A stretch of 38,505 nt of DNA from Acanthaster planci. Its lineage: Eukaryota; Echinodermata; Asteroidea; Valvatida; Acanthasteridae. The position numbers and the translations under genes are program-made. The number at the start of each line of letters is the position of its first letter. The stretch's first letter is position 1. The DNA is taken from NCBI RefSeq assembly GCF_001949145.1, contig NW_019091402.1:2844590-2883094 (forward strand). The letters run 5' to 3'. Shown here piece by piece: positions 11,801-22,774 of the stretch. The notes below the pieces were generated by a model, which saw only the letters and a list, made by a program, of their open reading frames with translations, was not told where the DNA came from and did no database searches.

Positions 11801-13152
11801 GAGGACAATTTCAAGCGGGAGTGCCTCTTACACTTTTGCTTGTTTTTTTTTTGTGTGTGCAGTCTCTAGGGGGCCCTGAACATACCTAGCACCGGAGCCA
11901 TGTATAGAGAAGGTTGCGACATAGGTGTCAAGATTGTTGGAAACAAACTGGTGAATGTATGCGCCAGTGCACATGGAGAGTTGGTATACAACAGCTCCCA
12001 TGCCTTACTGCACACATAATAAACAGCCATTTTGTTGCCAAAAATACGAAACTGGCATTACTCTCTCTGTAGACAAATCCAACAAAAAGAATTAGAAGCC
12101 ATCACTGCGGGGCCATCCTGTTTGCACACACAGGGTATACAGGCATTACCTTCCTCTCTGACCTATAGGGTGTTGTGACTTACCGAAGTGCACGTGCATG
12201 CTCAAGTTATGACGTGTGTAAGTGCATTGGCCCCGTAGAAAAAGTGTGTCCTCAGATTTGTCGGGGTAATTCCAGAAAATAGGGGTCCTTTTATTTTTGA
12301 GTCCCTGTCACAACTGACATGGTTTTCTTAAAGTTCAGAACACATTTTCTAATTTCCAAGAGTGATGAATTAATGCAAATTATCCGCCTAATAAATAGCA
12401 ATACATGTAGTTTGAAATCAATTCCAGAGATATTTCTATGTCAAATAACAAAGGTCAGATGTAACAAGGACATAAAAATGTCCCACTTTTGGTGCCCTAA
12501 TTTCTGGAATTACCCCTACTTACAGCTCTGCCAGCACTGGCCAAGTTCCATCAGCGACCACTAGTCAACCACTGGTCAATGCTGACTGCTGTTGATAAAT
12601 GGTTTCTTATCTTAGGTTGGTCAAAGCCACCATCATTGGTTCCCACTATCTGCTGATCACAAACATTTAAGAGCCAAGAGCCACCAGGTAAAACAAAGCA
12701 CTGCATGCTATTGTGCAAAAAAATATTAAGCTAAAGAAATAGGGAAATACTGAACGTGTCGACATCATGGGTGGAAGGTAACACCTACCCGTCCTCTTCA
12801 CAAACTGAACATCTTTTGAGCACTAGAGATGCAGAGACAGCTCTCTAAACTATTCACGTGTAGAATTTCTGGTACACGTTCAGAACCCTTGAGTTTAGAT
12901 TCAGTAGCACAGTACATCTACCCTGCCTGGAGACATATGAGAGAAAGAATTTTACTGTCTGGGAGAACTGGACCAAACTGTGGGACTTGTCTCCACACAA
13001 AACGTGTTTGGTCCCAATGGCAACTGTCCACACACGTATACTGGTTCCCCAAAACTACGAGATTAGAACAATATTAACCATGTCATCAACCGACAATAAT
13101 TACACCATCAAAATACTCTTATGCAGATGCAACTTGTCCCTTGACCTGACGC
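8883..13152. other. Intergenic: convergent 3' ends of Slingshot and TMCO6-like
   Basis: The left part must contain the Slingshot 3' UTR. No canonical AATAAA was found soon after the stop; an ATTAAA variant at 9758-9763 is a weak candidate polyadenylation signal. The sequence is AT-rich, with stops in all frames and only short chance frames. The one clear structure is the inverted-repeat element at 12263-12516. I see no other gene. Confidence 0.6.
12263..12516. mobile_element. MITE-like inverted-repeat element
   Basis: The left end GGGGTAATTCCAGAAA is mirrored at the right end by TTTCTGGAATTACCCC. Weaker complementarity continues inward for about 60 bp on each side. The element is ~254 bp, has no coding capacity and no obvious target-site duplication. 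The superfamily is not recognised. Confidence 0.7.
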
Positions 13153-16100
13153 TCACGTATCCTCCTCGTCTTGGTAGAAATAAACCTCCAGAAACTCGGC
13201 CACCTGCCTCTGTATCTCAGGGTTGTTGTGGTACTCCAAGGGTTCCAGCAGCGTCAGTCCTCCACTTTCCTCAAAGAGGTGCTTGGCCTGGAAATATCGC
13301 ATTGCAAATACAACTTATCAAGAAGTGTGACAGGCTTTTATTGATCATTTCAAGTTGGCCGACACAAAGAGCTCTAACAGAGATGAAAATGCATCATACT
13401 ATTCTAGAAATTGCTGTTAAGAAACCTTCTTAAAAAAGAAACAAATGAGTTTGAGTAACACCTAAAAAATCCTGAAACCCTCTGTGAACACTCTCAGAAC
13501 AGACAGCATGAAGTCACCAACATATTTCTATCTAAATTTGGGCAAAAGGGTTTGAAAATCAACAAAGACGAGGACTGTTTTTTGCTCATTTCTTTTTCAT
13601 GGGCCCAAGAAAGATACATACACGCCAACTCACATTACTGTCACTTTTCAAGATCATATCTGAGAAACCCAAGGCGAGACCTATGGCATCAAGGTCTTGA
13701 TTCTTGAGCATGCTGATGACACCGGGGAATGCTCCATAATGCAGCAACTTCTGACAGAATGCGGCTCCTTGGTAGGCTAGATTGCATAGACACACCACAG
13801 CCTGGGTGGACGGTAATTTACATACAAGTGTCGGAATGAAACTTCATAATCTATCAGTCTATCACATTTCAGTGCACAAAATGTACTTCAACTCACATGA
13901 AGGCAAGTTACAGATGACTTAACGGCTTGGTAATAAAATCAAATGACCTTTTCGAATTTATTACTCACAAGTTCAGAAATAAGCAACGTTCTGTTGTAAG
14001 TCTATTTATGTCAAGTTACCAATGACAAAACAAAGGTATTCCTGTTGGAAATAGTAAAATATAATTTGCCATTTGATGACACTAATGACTTCATATGACT
14101 TTAAGGATTATAATAATATAAAGGACATTGGTGTTGTATTCAAGACCATCACAAGACCAGAGACAAGATCAGTGACACGTAACATGGTGAACGACGAAAA
14201 AAGGAGTACATGTACTGCTGCAGCAGTTCAACTGAACAGCTTGTGACTTAAAGACTGGAGTTCTTTTGATGGTCTCGTGATAGTCTGTTTGGGTCTTATG
14301 ATGGTCTTAACAGATCTGAACTACAACACTGATGTCAGAAAAACAAGGAGGGAAATGAAAAAGAGACAAGGAAATAAGAAGAGGCAAAGATGACAACTCC
14401 ACCGGGACTCACTTCCCTCTTGATGTCATAAGTATTTTCAAGGCACGAGACGATACTGGGGAGCATACCAAGACTAACCAACTGCTGACAGACACTGGCA
14501 ACCTCTGGAAATAAACAGGAGAGAAAATCAAAAATTTACTGACGGGTCACACTCAGCCTTGAAACAGCAAACAGTGATGCACATGGGCTCAGACATTTCT
14601 GACTGAAATTTCAGGTATCCAGATCAAATTATGCATAAGTACGGCACACCTGTTACACAAATTATGCATAGGTACGGTGCAAATATCAGTGTCATACAAA
14701 TCTCGGAGAAAAAAATCCTGACATCAGACTACTGCGGGAGAAATTACATCCCTGAAATGAAGAAAATCGAAGTCTGGTCTTGGAGTTAGGTACTCCGTAA
14801 ACTTCTCCACAAAAGGTATATGAATGACTAAGAATCGTCTTTTCCCTTCATTGGCATATTAGCAAATTTTTCCTTGAATGTACTACTTGGCCAATGTTAT
14901 TCCCCACCTGTCATGTTGCTGAGTGCCCATAACGTTTCCTTCTTGATGTGCCGATGATCTGACTGGAGCAGGCGGCTAATGGATGGGAGGAGACTCCCAT
15001 CAGCGGTCGCCATGGCAATCAGCTCCTCGGGACCACTACAGATGTTGCCAAGGCACCTGACCAGTGGTGTGACCACCTTAGGGAAAATAATTTTTCAAGA
15101 GTGAATCATTGAAATGAATGAGTCTTTGTGCTGGCATTAAGAAGCCATCTGGTTTATTCAGGAGTAAATAATCTGACGTGATGATTTACCAAAGCTGTCC
15201 TTACAGCACACTGCTGCCATTTAACCCTAAAAGAGCCGGGGGTGCAGAATCTGCCCCCCCCTCCCATTTTTGTTTTAATGTCTATGCAGTGCATTTCTTC
15301 AGGAGTTGAGCCTTTGGGAGTTTTAGAGTAAATCTTTGAAGTCATTTTGACACCACTTTTGTGGAAAATTTAAACTACCATTCTTGCGCAGCACCAATTT
15401 TTCTAAGGCAGGTCAGCAAAAAACTGTATACTTTTTCAACTGTAGTACTCACTGCATGTGGGCTGACACACATTTAGCCTTGAACTGCAAGTGACCGAAA
15501 CAACAAAGTAATTCATGCGATTGACTTCAAACTTCACATTTGTAACGATAAGGAGTGTCTTTACATGCCTGCTAAGGTTTTAAAAACTCAAGCATGGCAC
15601 GGCCGAGTTCTGGGGGGGGGCAAATCTGCCCCACCCACTGTGAGAGAGGCCAAAACAACCCGGATCTTTTAGGGTTAGATCAGCTACATACACCTATTAT
15701 CATTTCTGTAAAACATCTGACCGATCAACTGACCCTTTCTATACTGGACACACAAACATTTTAATCCTATACTGAATGCGTGTCTGATCAACATTCCAAA
15801 CAAATGAGACCTGAACTGCTACAAAACAAAACTTGATACCCCCTGGCCTCCAAAGGATCTGCAAAAAGCCCAGACCATTCTGCCATGTTGCCCATGTATG
15901 ACCTACCACTGAGTCGTGAGGTGTCTGATTGGACAGTTTGTCCAAAGCTGCGACCACTCGTGGGATGAGTCCTAGTGATACAAAGGTCTGCTCATACTCA
16001 CCCCTGCAACCACAAAAACAAAATTGACATTTTCAAAAACCAAGCAAAAATGGTAAAACTATGTACCTACATGATTCTTTTATTCAGTTTACTCCTGATG

Positions 16101-18653
16101 ATATTTTTTTTTTTTTTAAATTCCATCTGTGCTGTACCAATGAAACAAACCATTTCCCAGGGATGCCTGTAAGCTGTTTTTTAGCAAGCATGACGACACA
16201 CGCAGCAGTGACAAAAAAATTGTCATTATTAACAGAAAATGCCATTCAAAACTCCCTGGAAAGTAGGCATCAAACACAGCTGAGACTGCAACAAAATGGA
16301 AATTCCTTGAGTTGTCCCTGTCTGTGAGGTTGGGCCACGCTGGATTTGACTAAACATTTTAAGGTGTTTTTTTTTATCACTGAGCAGTGATGTCTTCTGT
16401 AAAATATTGGGCTCTTGACCTGAATGCCCTGAAGTTTCTCATGAGCCCCTTTCCCCTTGCAAGACTGAGTTGAAAAGGATCCACATTTATTCCATGGGGA
16501 AAAAAGTCTTCCCTGAAAAAGCACTACCATTTGTGACTTCAATCTTTGCTCAATTAAGCACGGACTTGGAAAATCCTGCACAGCAGCAAAGACTTCCTTT
16601 TGAGGGCAAAAAAACTTGTAATCGATGGGTGGCAAAACTGACCCTGCTGTGAGGTAGGTGAGTGTCCAGGCCGCTTCTGACATGGTACCCTGGTCTCTAT
16701 CGAGGTGTAGCAACTGTATCAATGGCTGTGCAACACCCCCCTCCATCAGGGTCCTACACATAGATACATATGTAATATCATTAGTGGGGTACTCAAGAAG
16801 AACCTGCTCTTTGCTCCTGAGAAGGAAAAGATGGGGGCATTTTTACACAGTGACATCCCTTTGGTGCAAAACATTTGGGATGTGATCGAGCAAAATGAGT
16901 CGTTTGTCGATCCAGGGCCAATTTGGTGAATTTCATTCCTTCAAAAGGTGCTTTCCGTGAAAGTTCTCAACATGTCTCTTCAAAACATAAATCTACGCGG
17001 TTATTGCCAATCATAGGGCACTTTAAAATTGTATTGTAGTATAAATTGAGGTTTGGAGAAGTAACCTGTTTATAGCGATTTGTCTAGATAGACGGACGTT
17101 CCAGAGAGCATTGATTGACAATAAATATCAAATGTACATCATATCTATTTTTAGCTTTAATATTTCCCCTAAGAAGGGGAGTGGGCCGAATCCTGGATGT
17201 AGTGCAATACCGGGCCAACCCGTGGCCAGGACGAGGCAAGCCCCTATTCCATGGCCCAGATCCAAAAATCAGTTTAATATACTGACTGCTCAATGAGCAG
17301 CGTTTCAGATATTAAGCTGAAAAGAACAGATACTACACATGATCTTAGCCAAAAGGCCGAGAAGCGATGCCAGACAAAGTCATATATCCAACAGAATAGA
17401 TGAGGGTTCCTGGACTGGCACAGTTGGCCATGTCTTATGAGGGAAAAATATACAGGTTACATACAACCGATTAGTCTTGGAAATCGCCCCATACGTTGGT
17501 AATTATTTCCCTTTAGGTTTATATATTTAGGTGAAAATTTGATTACACAATTTCAGTCCAAACGGGCAAAAATGGCCCTGACAATTGAGGCATTTGCCTG
17601 CCTGGCTTGTTGCATTGACCTCTAAGCACTGCCCATAATCTCAAATCATGAATATTTACATGACCCGCAAGCAAGGCATACATGCACGTCACACATGGAG
17701 TGGTGCCTCACACATCACGGACCATTTACATATCAAGCCCACACACTCAGGAGAGCTAGGACACAGTGCACACAACACTATACACAGAACAGAAGAATTG
17801 ATTTCCTGTGTTCTTTGTACAGTGAGTACACAATGATGGCTCCTCAACAGTCTTTGTACATGTACACACACCCTTCCAGTGTTCATGTACATGTACATGT
17901 ACAGGTCCATGCACTAATACTGTACAAATGTACATGCACAGCCTTGGGCTGTGCTGACACTTTATACATGTACAGTACATGTTATTTTATGTACATGTAC
18001 ATGGTAATCCTTGAGTTAGCTAAGGATATGACAGATCATAGAGGTGCAACTGTAGGACAAGGCCTGTGTGTCACTTTACTCTGCTGAGCATGTACAGAGT
18101 AGGACTGAACCCATTCCTGCATCCATTCATTAAGCTTTCCTCACTCTCCGCTCCAATCAAATACACTCAATTTCACTTGGTGTAGAAGAAAAACTACACA
18201 GTGTGACTGTCTGATCATGGCATAGAGTCTGAGAACTGGAACAAGGAAGAAATGCTGGAAATGTTCATATAGGCCTGGGTGCAAAAAAATCAGACTCAAG
18301 TCTGAGTCCTTTGGCAGCAGAACTATTTACACATTGTTGAGCAAGCTAGTAAACCTATTCATTCGATCCAAGCTTCCAATCAATTATATTTCTAGTTTCA
18401 AGGGACTCAAAAAGATCACCACTGTACTTCTTCCTAGAGTTGGCTTTCCTTTTTGTTGCCATTCTTCTCAGATCCAGCCAATTTTTACTTGACAGTACAA
18501 TGTATAACCTCCTAAAATCAAGAGAAGAGTGTTTCCACTGCAAGCAGTCTGGTGACTTCTTCAAACTTGAACTTACTTGATATAACTGTCTTTCCCTCTG
18601 GCAAGGTTGGACAAGGCAAAGGCTGCTGATTGCACAACACTGGGTGCTGGAGA
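13153..18653 (-). CDS. TMCO6: TMCO6-like armadillo-repeat protein, C-terminal part
   Basis: TMCO6 proteins are importin-alpha-related armadillo proteins of poorly known function. Exons in transcript order: 18653-18577, 16753-16643, 16003-15907, 15076-14908, 14504-14413, 13801-13634, 13287-13153. All phases join, giving 282 residues and a TGA stop. Helical ARM-type motifs are visible: SAAFALSNLARG, AAWTLTYLTAG, PLVRCLGNICSG, ETLWALSNMT, AVVCLCNLAYQG. NLAYQGAAFCQKLL resembles the human TMCO6 segment with NVAEKG and YCQRL, and the C-terminal ESGGLTLLEPLE segment fits that family's end. One acceptor (exon starting 15076) is AAG rather than CAG or TAG. The N-terminal ~200 residues, including any basic importin-beta-binding-like region, are not visible and may fall in the gap or to its right. 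A divergent importin alpha is the alternative call; I favour TMCO6. Confidence 0.82.
14130..14330. mobile_element. MITE-like element, GACCATC family, in TMCO6-like intron
   Basis: The ends are GGTGTTGTA and TACAACACT, mirroring each other over 8 bp. Both arms contain AAGACCATCAYAAGACC, and GATGGTCT motifs are repeated in the right arm. This structure matches the element at 3851-4012, so both belong to one non-autonomous family. No target duplication is clear. Confidence 0.68.
15225..15674. mobile_element. piggyBac-like MITE (450 bp)
   Basis: The left end reads CCCTAAAAGAGCCGGG directly after TTAA (15221-15224). The right end reads CCGGATCTTTTAGGG followed by TTAG (15675-15678). TIRs starting CCCT with a TTAA target duplication are the hallmark of piggyBac elements; the right copy has one changed base. 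Sub-terminal G-rich and C-rich runs occur near both ends. There is no transposase, so it is non-autonomous. It lies in a TMCO6-like intron. Confidence 0.75.
17144..17152 (-). promoter_or_regulatory. Possible snRNA 3' box downstream of U2
   Basis: On the minus strand this reads AAAAATAGA, which fits the AAARNNAGA core of the snRNA 3'-end formation box. It lies ~28 bases after the inferred U2 3' end, slightly farther than usual. No polyA tract follows U2. Confidence 0.35.
17180..17368 (-). ncRNA. RNU2: U2 spliceosomal snRNA
   Basis: U2 pairs with the intron branch point in the spliceosome. The RNA starts ATCGCTTCTCGGCCTTTTGG, identical to U2 of other animals. It keeps the branch-point recognition sequence GTGTAGTATC and the Sm site GATTTTTGG. 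The length, ~189 nt, is normal. Stem IIa has paired changes: TTTCAG with CTGAAA replaces the human TATCAG with CTGATA. Stem IIb is also re-paired (CTGCTC with GAGCAG). Such compensation argues for a functional or recently functional gene rather than a decayed copy. The 3' stem-loop IV is more divergent: GTATTGCACTAC replaces GTATTGCAGTAC, and its outer stem has a C-A mismatch. It lies in a TMCO6-like intron on the same strand. A TATA-like run at 17381-17387 is too close to the start to be convincing. A variant or recent pseudogene remains possible. Confidence 0.9.
17850..18005. repeat. ACATGT-rich simple repeat tract
   Basis: Self-complementary TGTACATGTACA units occur again and again, for example at 17886-17902 and 17989-18002. 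They lie in the TMCO6-like intron beside the U2 gene. Microsatellite-like; no coding function is seen. Confidence 0.7.
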
Positions 18654-18836
18654 CTGACAGAGAAGAAACGAAGAAATTAACAAAATTTGTAACAATGACT
18701 TACACCAAGAGGGAAATCCAAAGGGGTACCTAGGATACTTATTATACCAGTACACCATATCAGAGACAAGATATTGATAATTAATAATAATAATCTATAA
18801 AACTGCTGCAACTTCCAAATGGCATAAATGGGAACT

Positions 18837-19189
18837 NNNNNNNNNNNNNNNNNNNNNNNNNNNNNNNNNNNNNNNNNNNNNNNNNNNNNNNNNNNNNNNN
18901 NNNNNNNNNNNNNNNNNNNNNNNNNNNNNNNNNNNNNNNNNNNNNNNNNNNNNNNNNNNNNNNNNNNNNNNNNNNNNNNNNNNNNNNNNNNNNNNNNNNN
19001 NNNNNNNNNNNNNNNNNNNNNNNNNNNNNNNNNNNNNNNNNNNNNNNNNNNNNNNNNNNNNNNNNNNNNNNNNNNNNNNNNNNNNNNNNNNNNNNNNNNN
19101 NNNNNNNNNNNNNNNNNNNNNNNNNNNNNNNNNNNNNNNNNNNNNNNNNNNNNNNNNNNNNNNNNNNNNNNNNNNNNNNNNNNNNNNNN
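18837..19189. other. Assembly gap (353 N)
   Basis: Unresolved bases. The gap lies immediately upstream of the first visible TMCO6-like exon, so missing 5' exons of that gene may lie here. Confidence 0.99.
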
Positions 19190-22100
19190 CACAACCAGGA
19201 AATCAGCTTTTCCCGAGGAAAATTGAATGTCTAAAAACAACACTTCCTGACCAATAAGTTGCTCTTCTATTCAACCCTAATCCACCCCAGGCTTTTTTCT
19301 TAGCCCCCTACTGAGTCTACGAGACTCTCCACAGCTGACAAAAAGTCTCACACCAATAATCCCATGCCATGCATCAACCAGAGGAAGGAATCTTTCTGAG
19401 ATCACTGTCTCACATCATCCCATCCAAGTGGCAGTGGCCTAGCTAGGATTTTACTAGTGGGGAGCACAAAGGGACACCAGCATCTTATGGGGGGGGCCAG
19501 CTTTCAGTGGTGTGGCTTTTGGGGGCAAGTTTTTGTTAGCCTTGTTCACTATCCATTCATCCGGTTTTTTTCAGTAGGGAGCACCTGGGAAGGGGGTGGC
19601 ACCTGTAATTTGGGGGGGGGCACATGCCTCCTCCCCCGGCCCCCCTTGGCTACGCTGAGTGGAACATTCACAGTAATGGATGCCCCTTGATTTCAGATGG
19701 TCAGGGTTAACCAAACTCTCATAATAAAAGCCAACCCCCCCCCAAAAAAAACCCTTCTCCCACAACTCCCCTAAAAATTGGAAAAAGGACTCCATGGAAC
19801 ATCACACAACCAAACTTTATTATTTGTGTTAGGACACATATTGCCAGTTACATGTACAATTACTGCTGCTTTCACATGGTCTGTACACACATGTATATAT
19901 GTACAGCGAAACACTACATGTTTTTAAATAAAAAGTTCATTTGTCCTTCATTCTATTCCATCCACTGGGAGAGTGCTGTCATGAAGTAGGCACTACATAG
20001 CCATGTTAAATACTTGATATATTCTGACAATTACTGAATATGAATCAAACAATATTTTCAATCCCCACTGACAGTGCAGATTGTCATACCTCTGTCTTGG
20101 ATGCTGTCTGTTCATTGGCCCAGAACGATCACATGTGAACGATCACGACATGACTCGCCGTGAGACATCTCATTCTGCCAAGAGCACGTGCATGTCCACA
20201 TGCATGAGACAGAGGAGCTTCGAGAAGTTCAAGAGCAGCCCTTGTTGCTCATTTAGTCAGTTTTGCATGGTAACCATGATACATTTTGTGAATAAGTTAC
20301 CAGGGAATTTTATCAATGGTCTCACTCATACATAACAGACTTGTTCCTATGCCCACTGCAGATAAAGTAAAGCAGGAACCTCTAACCAGACTACATGATT
20401 GTACTCACTGGTACCCGCACTACTTTCACATTAAAGTGTACACAATTTAAGAAAGTGGGAGAACAGTGCATTCACTGGCGATATCATTTATGTCTGTTAT
20501 GTTAATTACACAGTTTGACAGTAGGCCTATCATCTTCAGAACTTCTGAAATTCAGAACTCGTTTCTTTGGATAAATTCCTCAGCCTCATCAATGTCAATG
20601 TCATATCCCACATCACTTAGTCAATAATTGTTAAATGTCAACCCTACCCAACTGTCACCACTTGTTTTTACTTGGATTAATTTCCTCCTGACATGAGGAA
20701 CAAAGTGACAAAGTACACCAACAGCAAATCCCTCACTTGACAAAGCCATTTTCAGCAAATGTGCTGGAAAAACTTTCAAATCCATGATGATGTTTTCTTC
20801 AAAACCAAACAGGAAGGAAATTTTTCGTTGCATTCAAAATGCTCTAAAAAGTTTCCAAAATGAGACAAAACAAATAAATCAAGGAAAATAAAGGTAAAAA
20901 GAACAGACACAACAAAACTGCAAAGTCATAGTTTTGCATGATCTTTTCTTTAATAGTCTAGTCATTAGCTGCATTAAGATATATGTACCCTGGGAAGATT
21001 TCCTACATGGAAATTTAAACAGGAAGCAAAAAGATCGGCTGTTTGATCATTTCTGCAGCCCCATATAGGAATTATTATTTATTATTAGTCTCCCCATCTG
21101 TCTGAGTGATGAAGGATGTGGATAAAACTAAAAAAAGAAAATTATCAATGTACATATAGGCAAACTGTTGCACGAATTTCAATTTAAGAAAGAACTTTGG
21201 CACTATTCATTGTCCTTGTTGATATAACATATTATTAACCATACACAATTGTTAAAATGTACGAATGTATAGATATATCCAACACAAAAGCTTTAAAATG
21301 AACACATACATGTGTCTTTAAAAAAGAAAGGAAATGTAGATCCAAAACTTGGCAAAGTTTTTCATAAATTCCCCCCCCCCCCTTGAGGTTGGGGAACTGG
21401 AAGTCTCCAAAATCAGCAACTCAGAAATATCAGGATGTCAAAAATTGGTGATCTTCCTGAAAGGCCCCAAATATCTGGCCTAGGGCAAGCTGGCGATCAA
21501 GCTGGCAATCAAGCTGGCACTTGTTCAACATTTTTGAGCTGGGTAAATTGGGTCTGTCAGCCTTTTAATACAGCAATTATAAGTCTCCTGGAACAACTGC
21601 ACGAGAAATCTATTTAGGATACACCACCCACCAGACTGCACCCATATATGTACATCATACACATCAACTGTATTCAACAGTTTGAATATAACATTCCAAA
21701 ATATCACAATCACTAACACTTGCAAGATACCACCTACTATAGTAAATGTAGTCTCAGAGCTCATTCCTACTTTTCCAATCCAAATCTTCACAAACATCCA
21801 ATCCAGGTTAAGCTGGCATGCTGTTGATAGATTCAGGACTGTAAATGCAGCAACTATTACTGAACATATATGGACAGCTACTGTCATGGAACCGTCAAGT
21901 GGAAAAATTTGCTCAGCACAGATAAAATTCTTTTTTAGCAGTCAAAGAGATTACCAGCCAAAATTTGATACTGTGTAAATTTCTTGTGGCTAGTTTCCGG
22001 CAGATTTTTGTTCAAGCAGTGTTTTCTGCTTATACTAGCTCATTGAAATTTGGCTGTACTTTTGGTACAAGAGAGTAGAACTGGTTCATTGCGTCGTGGG

Positions 22101-22512
22101 GGGTTTTTGGTAGTTCAAAATGCTTCCTGGTTATAAAAATGCAAAAAAGGAAAAATCTCAATAGGTAAATAACTCAGTCATGACGCACTGTACGCACGCA
22201 TGTGCATTGTCATGCAACATTATGTGTGCAATTAGAAAATTAAGGTACGTGTATGCACTACAAAAACTTCCTCCCAAGACAAAGCATCATATCAAAGATC
22301 TTTGAGTCAACTTTACTCCACATGAAGTCCCCTCAAAAAATCAGCATTTCTGATGATTTAAAATACCTGCTTCATCATCAAGCACTTCACGAGTAAGTAG
22401 ATTTAGTCTTTAGTTCCTGACAAGCTGTCACAAGAACAGTAAGTGGATATTCATTAGAGAATAATAAAGAAAATGTTTGGTTTGACATAGTAAAAGTAAA
22501 ACCTCAAGATTT
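19190..22512. other. Stretch without a recognised gene
   Basis: This region should include the 5' end of the TMCO6-like gene, but I could not identify an ARM-type exon with splice sites. It holds a hAT-like MITE (19432-19657), homopolymer runs near 19738 and 21370, and AT-rich sequence. A hydrophobic open frame at 21525-21887 (-) is not supported by any recognised motif. Confidence 0.5.
19432..19657. mobile_element. hAT-like MITE
   Basis: The left end CAGTGGCCTAGCTAGG is mirrored by the right end CCTTGGCTACGCTG, with G-rich and C-rich stretches inside. Ends in CAG...CTG and the TAGCYARG core match the element at 36928-37132, which has a clear 8-bp target duplication. Here the flanking duplication is eroded; only AGTGG is shared. 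Confidence 0.6.
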
Positions 22513-22518
22513 TTTAAT
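22513..22518 (-). terminator. Candidate polyadenylation signal of the mucin-like gene
   Basis: ATTAAA on the minus strand, ~257 bases after the stop at 22775-22777. A common variant signal, supported by position only. Confidence 0.3.
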
Positions 22519-22774
22519 AGAAACAGAATGGGGATAATATAGTTTCTGAGGCTATGAACAGATAAAACACACATTGGCCATATTAGGGCATGATTTGAAC
22601 TGTAGTCACAAAAGTTGACAGTAACCAAATGTACTTATTCACAAGAATTCAACCATTTGAGAGCCCTTTCTCAAAACCGTCAAATCTTTTACCATCATGA
22701 CAGAATCCAGATTTTCAATTCTGCTATCATTCTGACAGCCTTTCATCTGAGCTTCAGAGCTTTTGCAGATCATC

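Noticed and set aside
16270-16642. Long minus-strand frame following the TMCO6-like exon at 16643-16753
   Set aside because: It is intron read-through. The GTCAGT donor at 16642 joins in phase to the exon at 16003.
17381-17387. TATA-like box for the U2 gene
   Set aside because: Only 13-19 bases upstream of the RNA start, too close for a normal TATA position.
18677-19243. Open frames crossing the N gap on both strands
   Set aside because: They exist only because unknown bases contain no stops.
20559-20622. Minus-strand peptide DVGYDIDIDEAEEFIQRNEF before a stop, looking like a terminal exon
   Set aside because: The only possible acceptor (TTGACTAAG) lacks a pyrimidine tract, and no upstream exon is recognised. 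Too short to support a gene.
21525-21887. 120-residue hydrophobic open frame on the minus strand
   Set aside because: No domain, splice border or signal-peptide logic is recognised, the opposite strand is also open, and the composition is that of AT-rich non-coding DNA.
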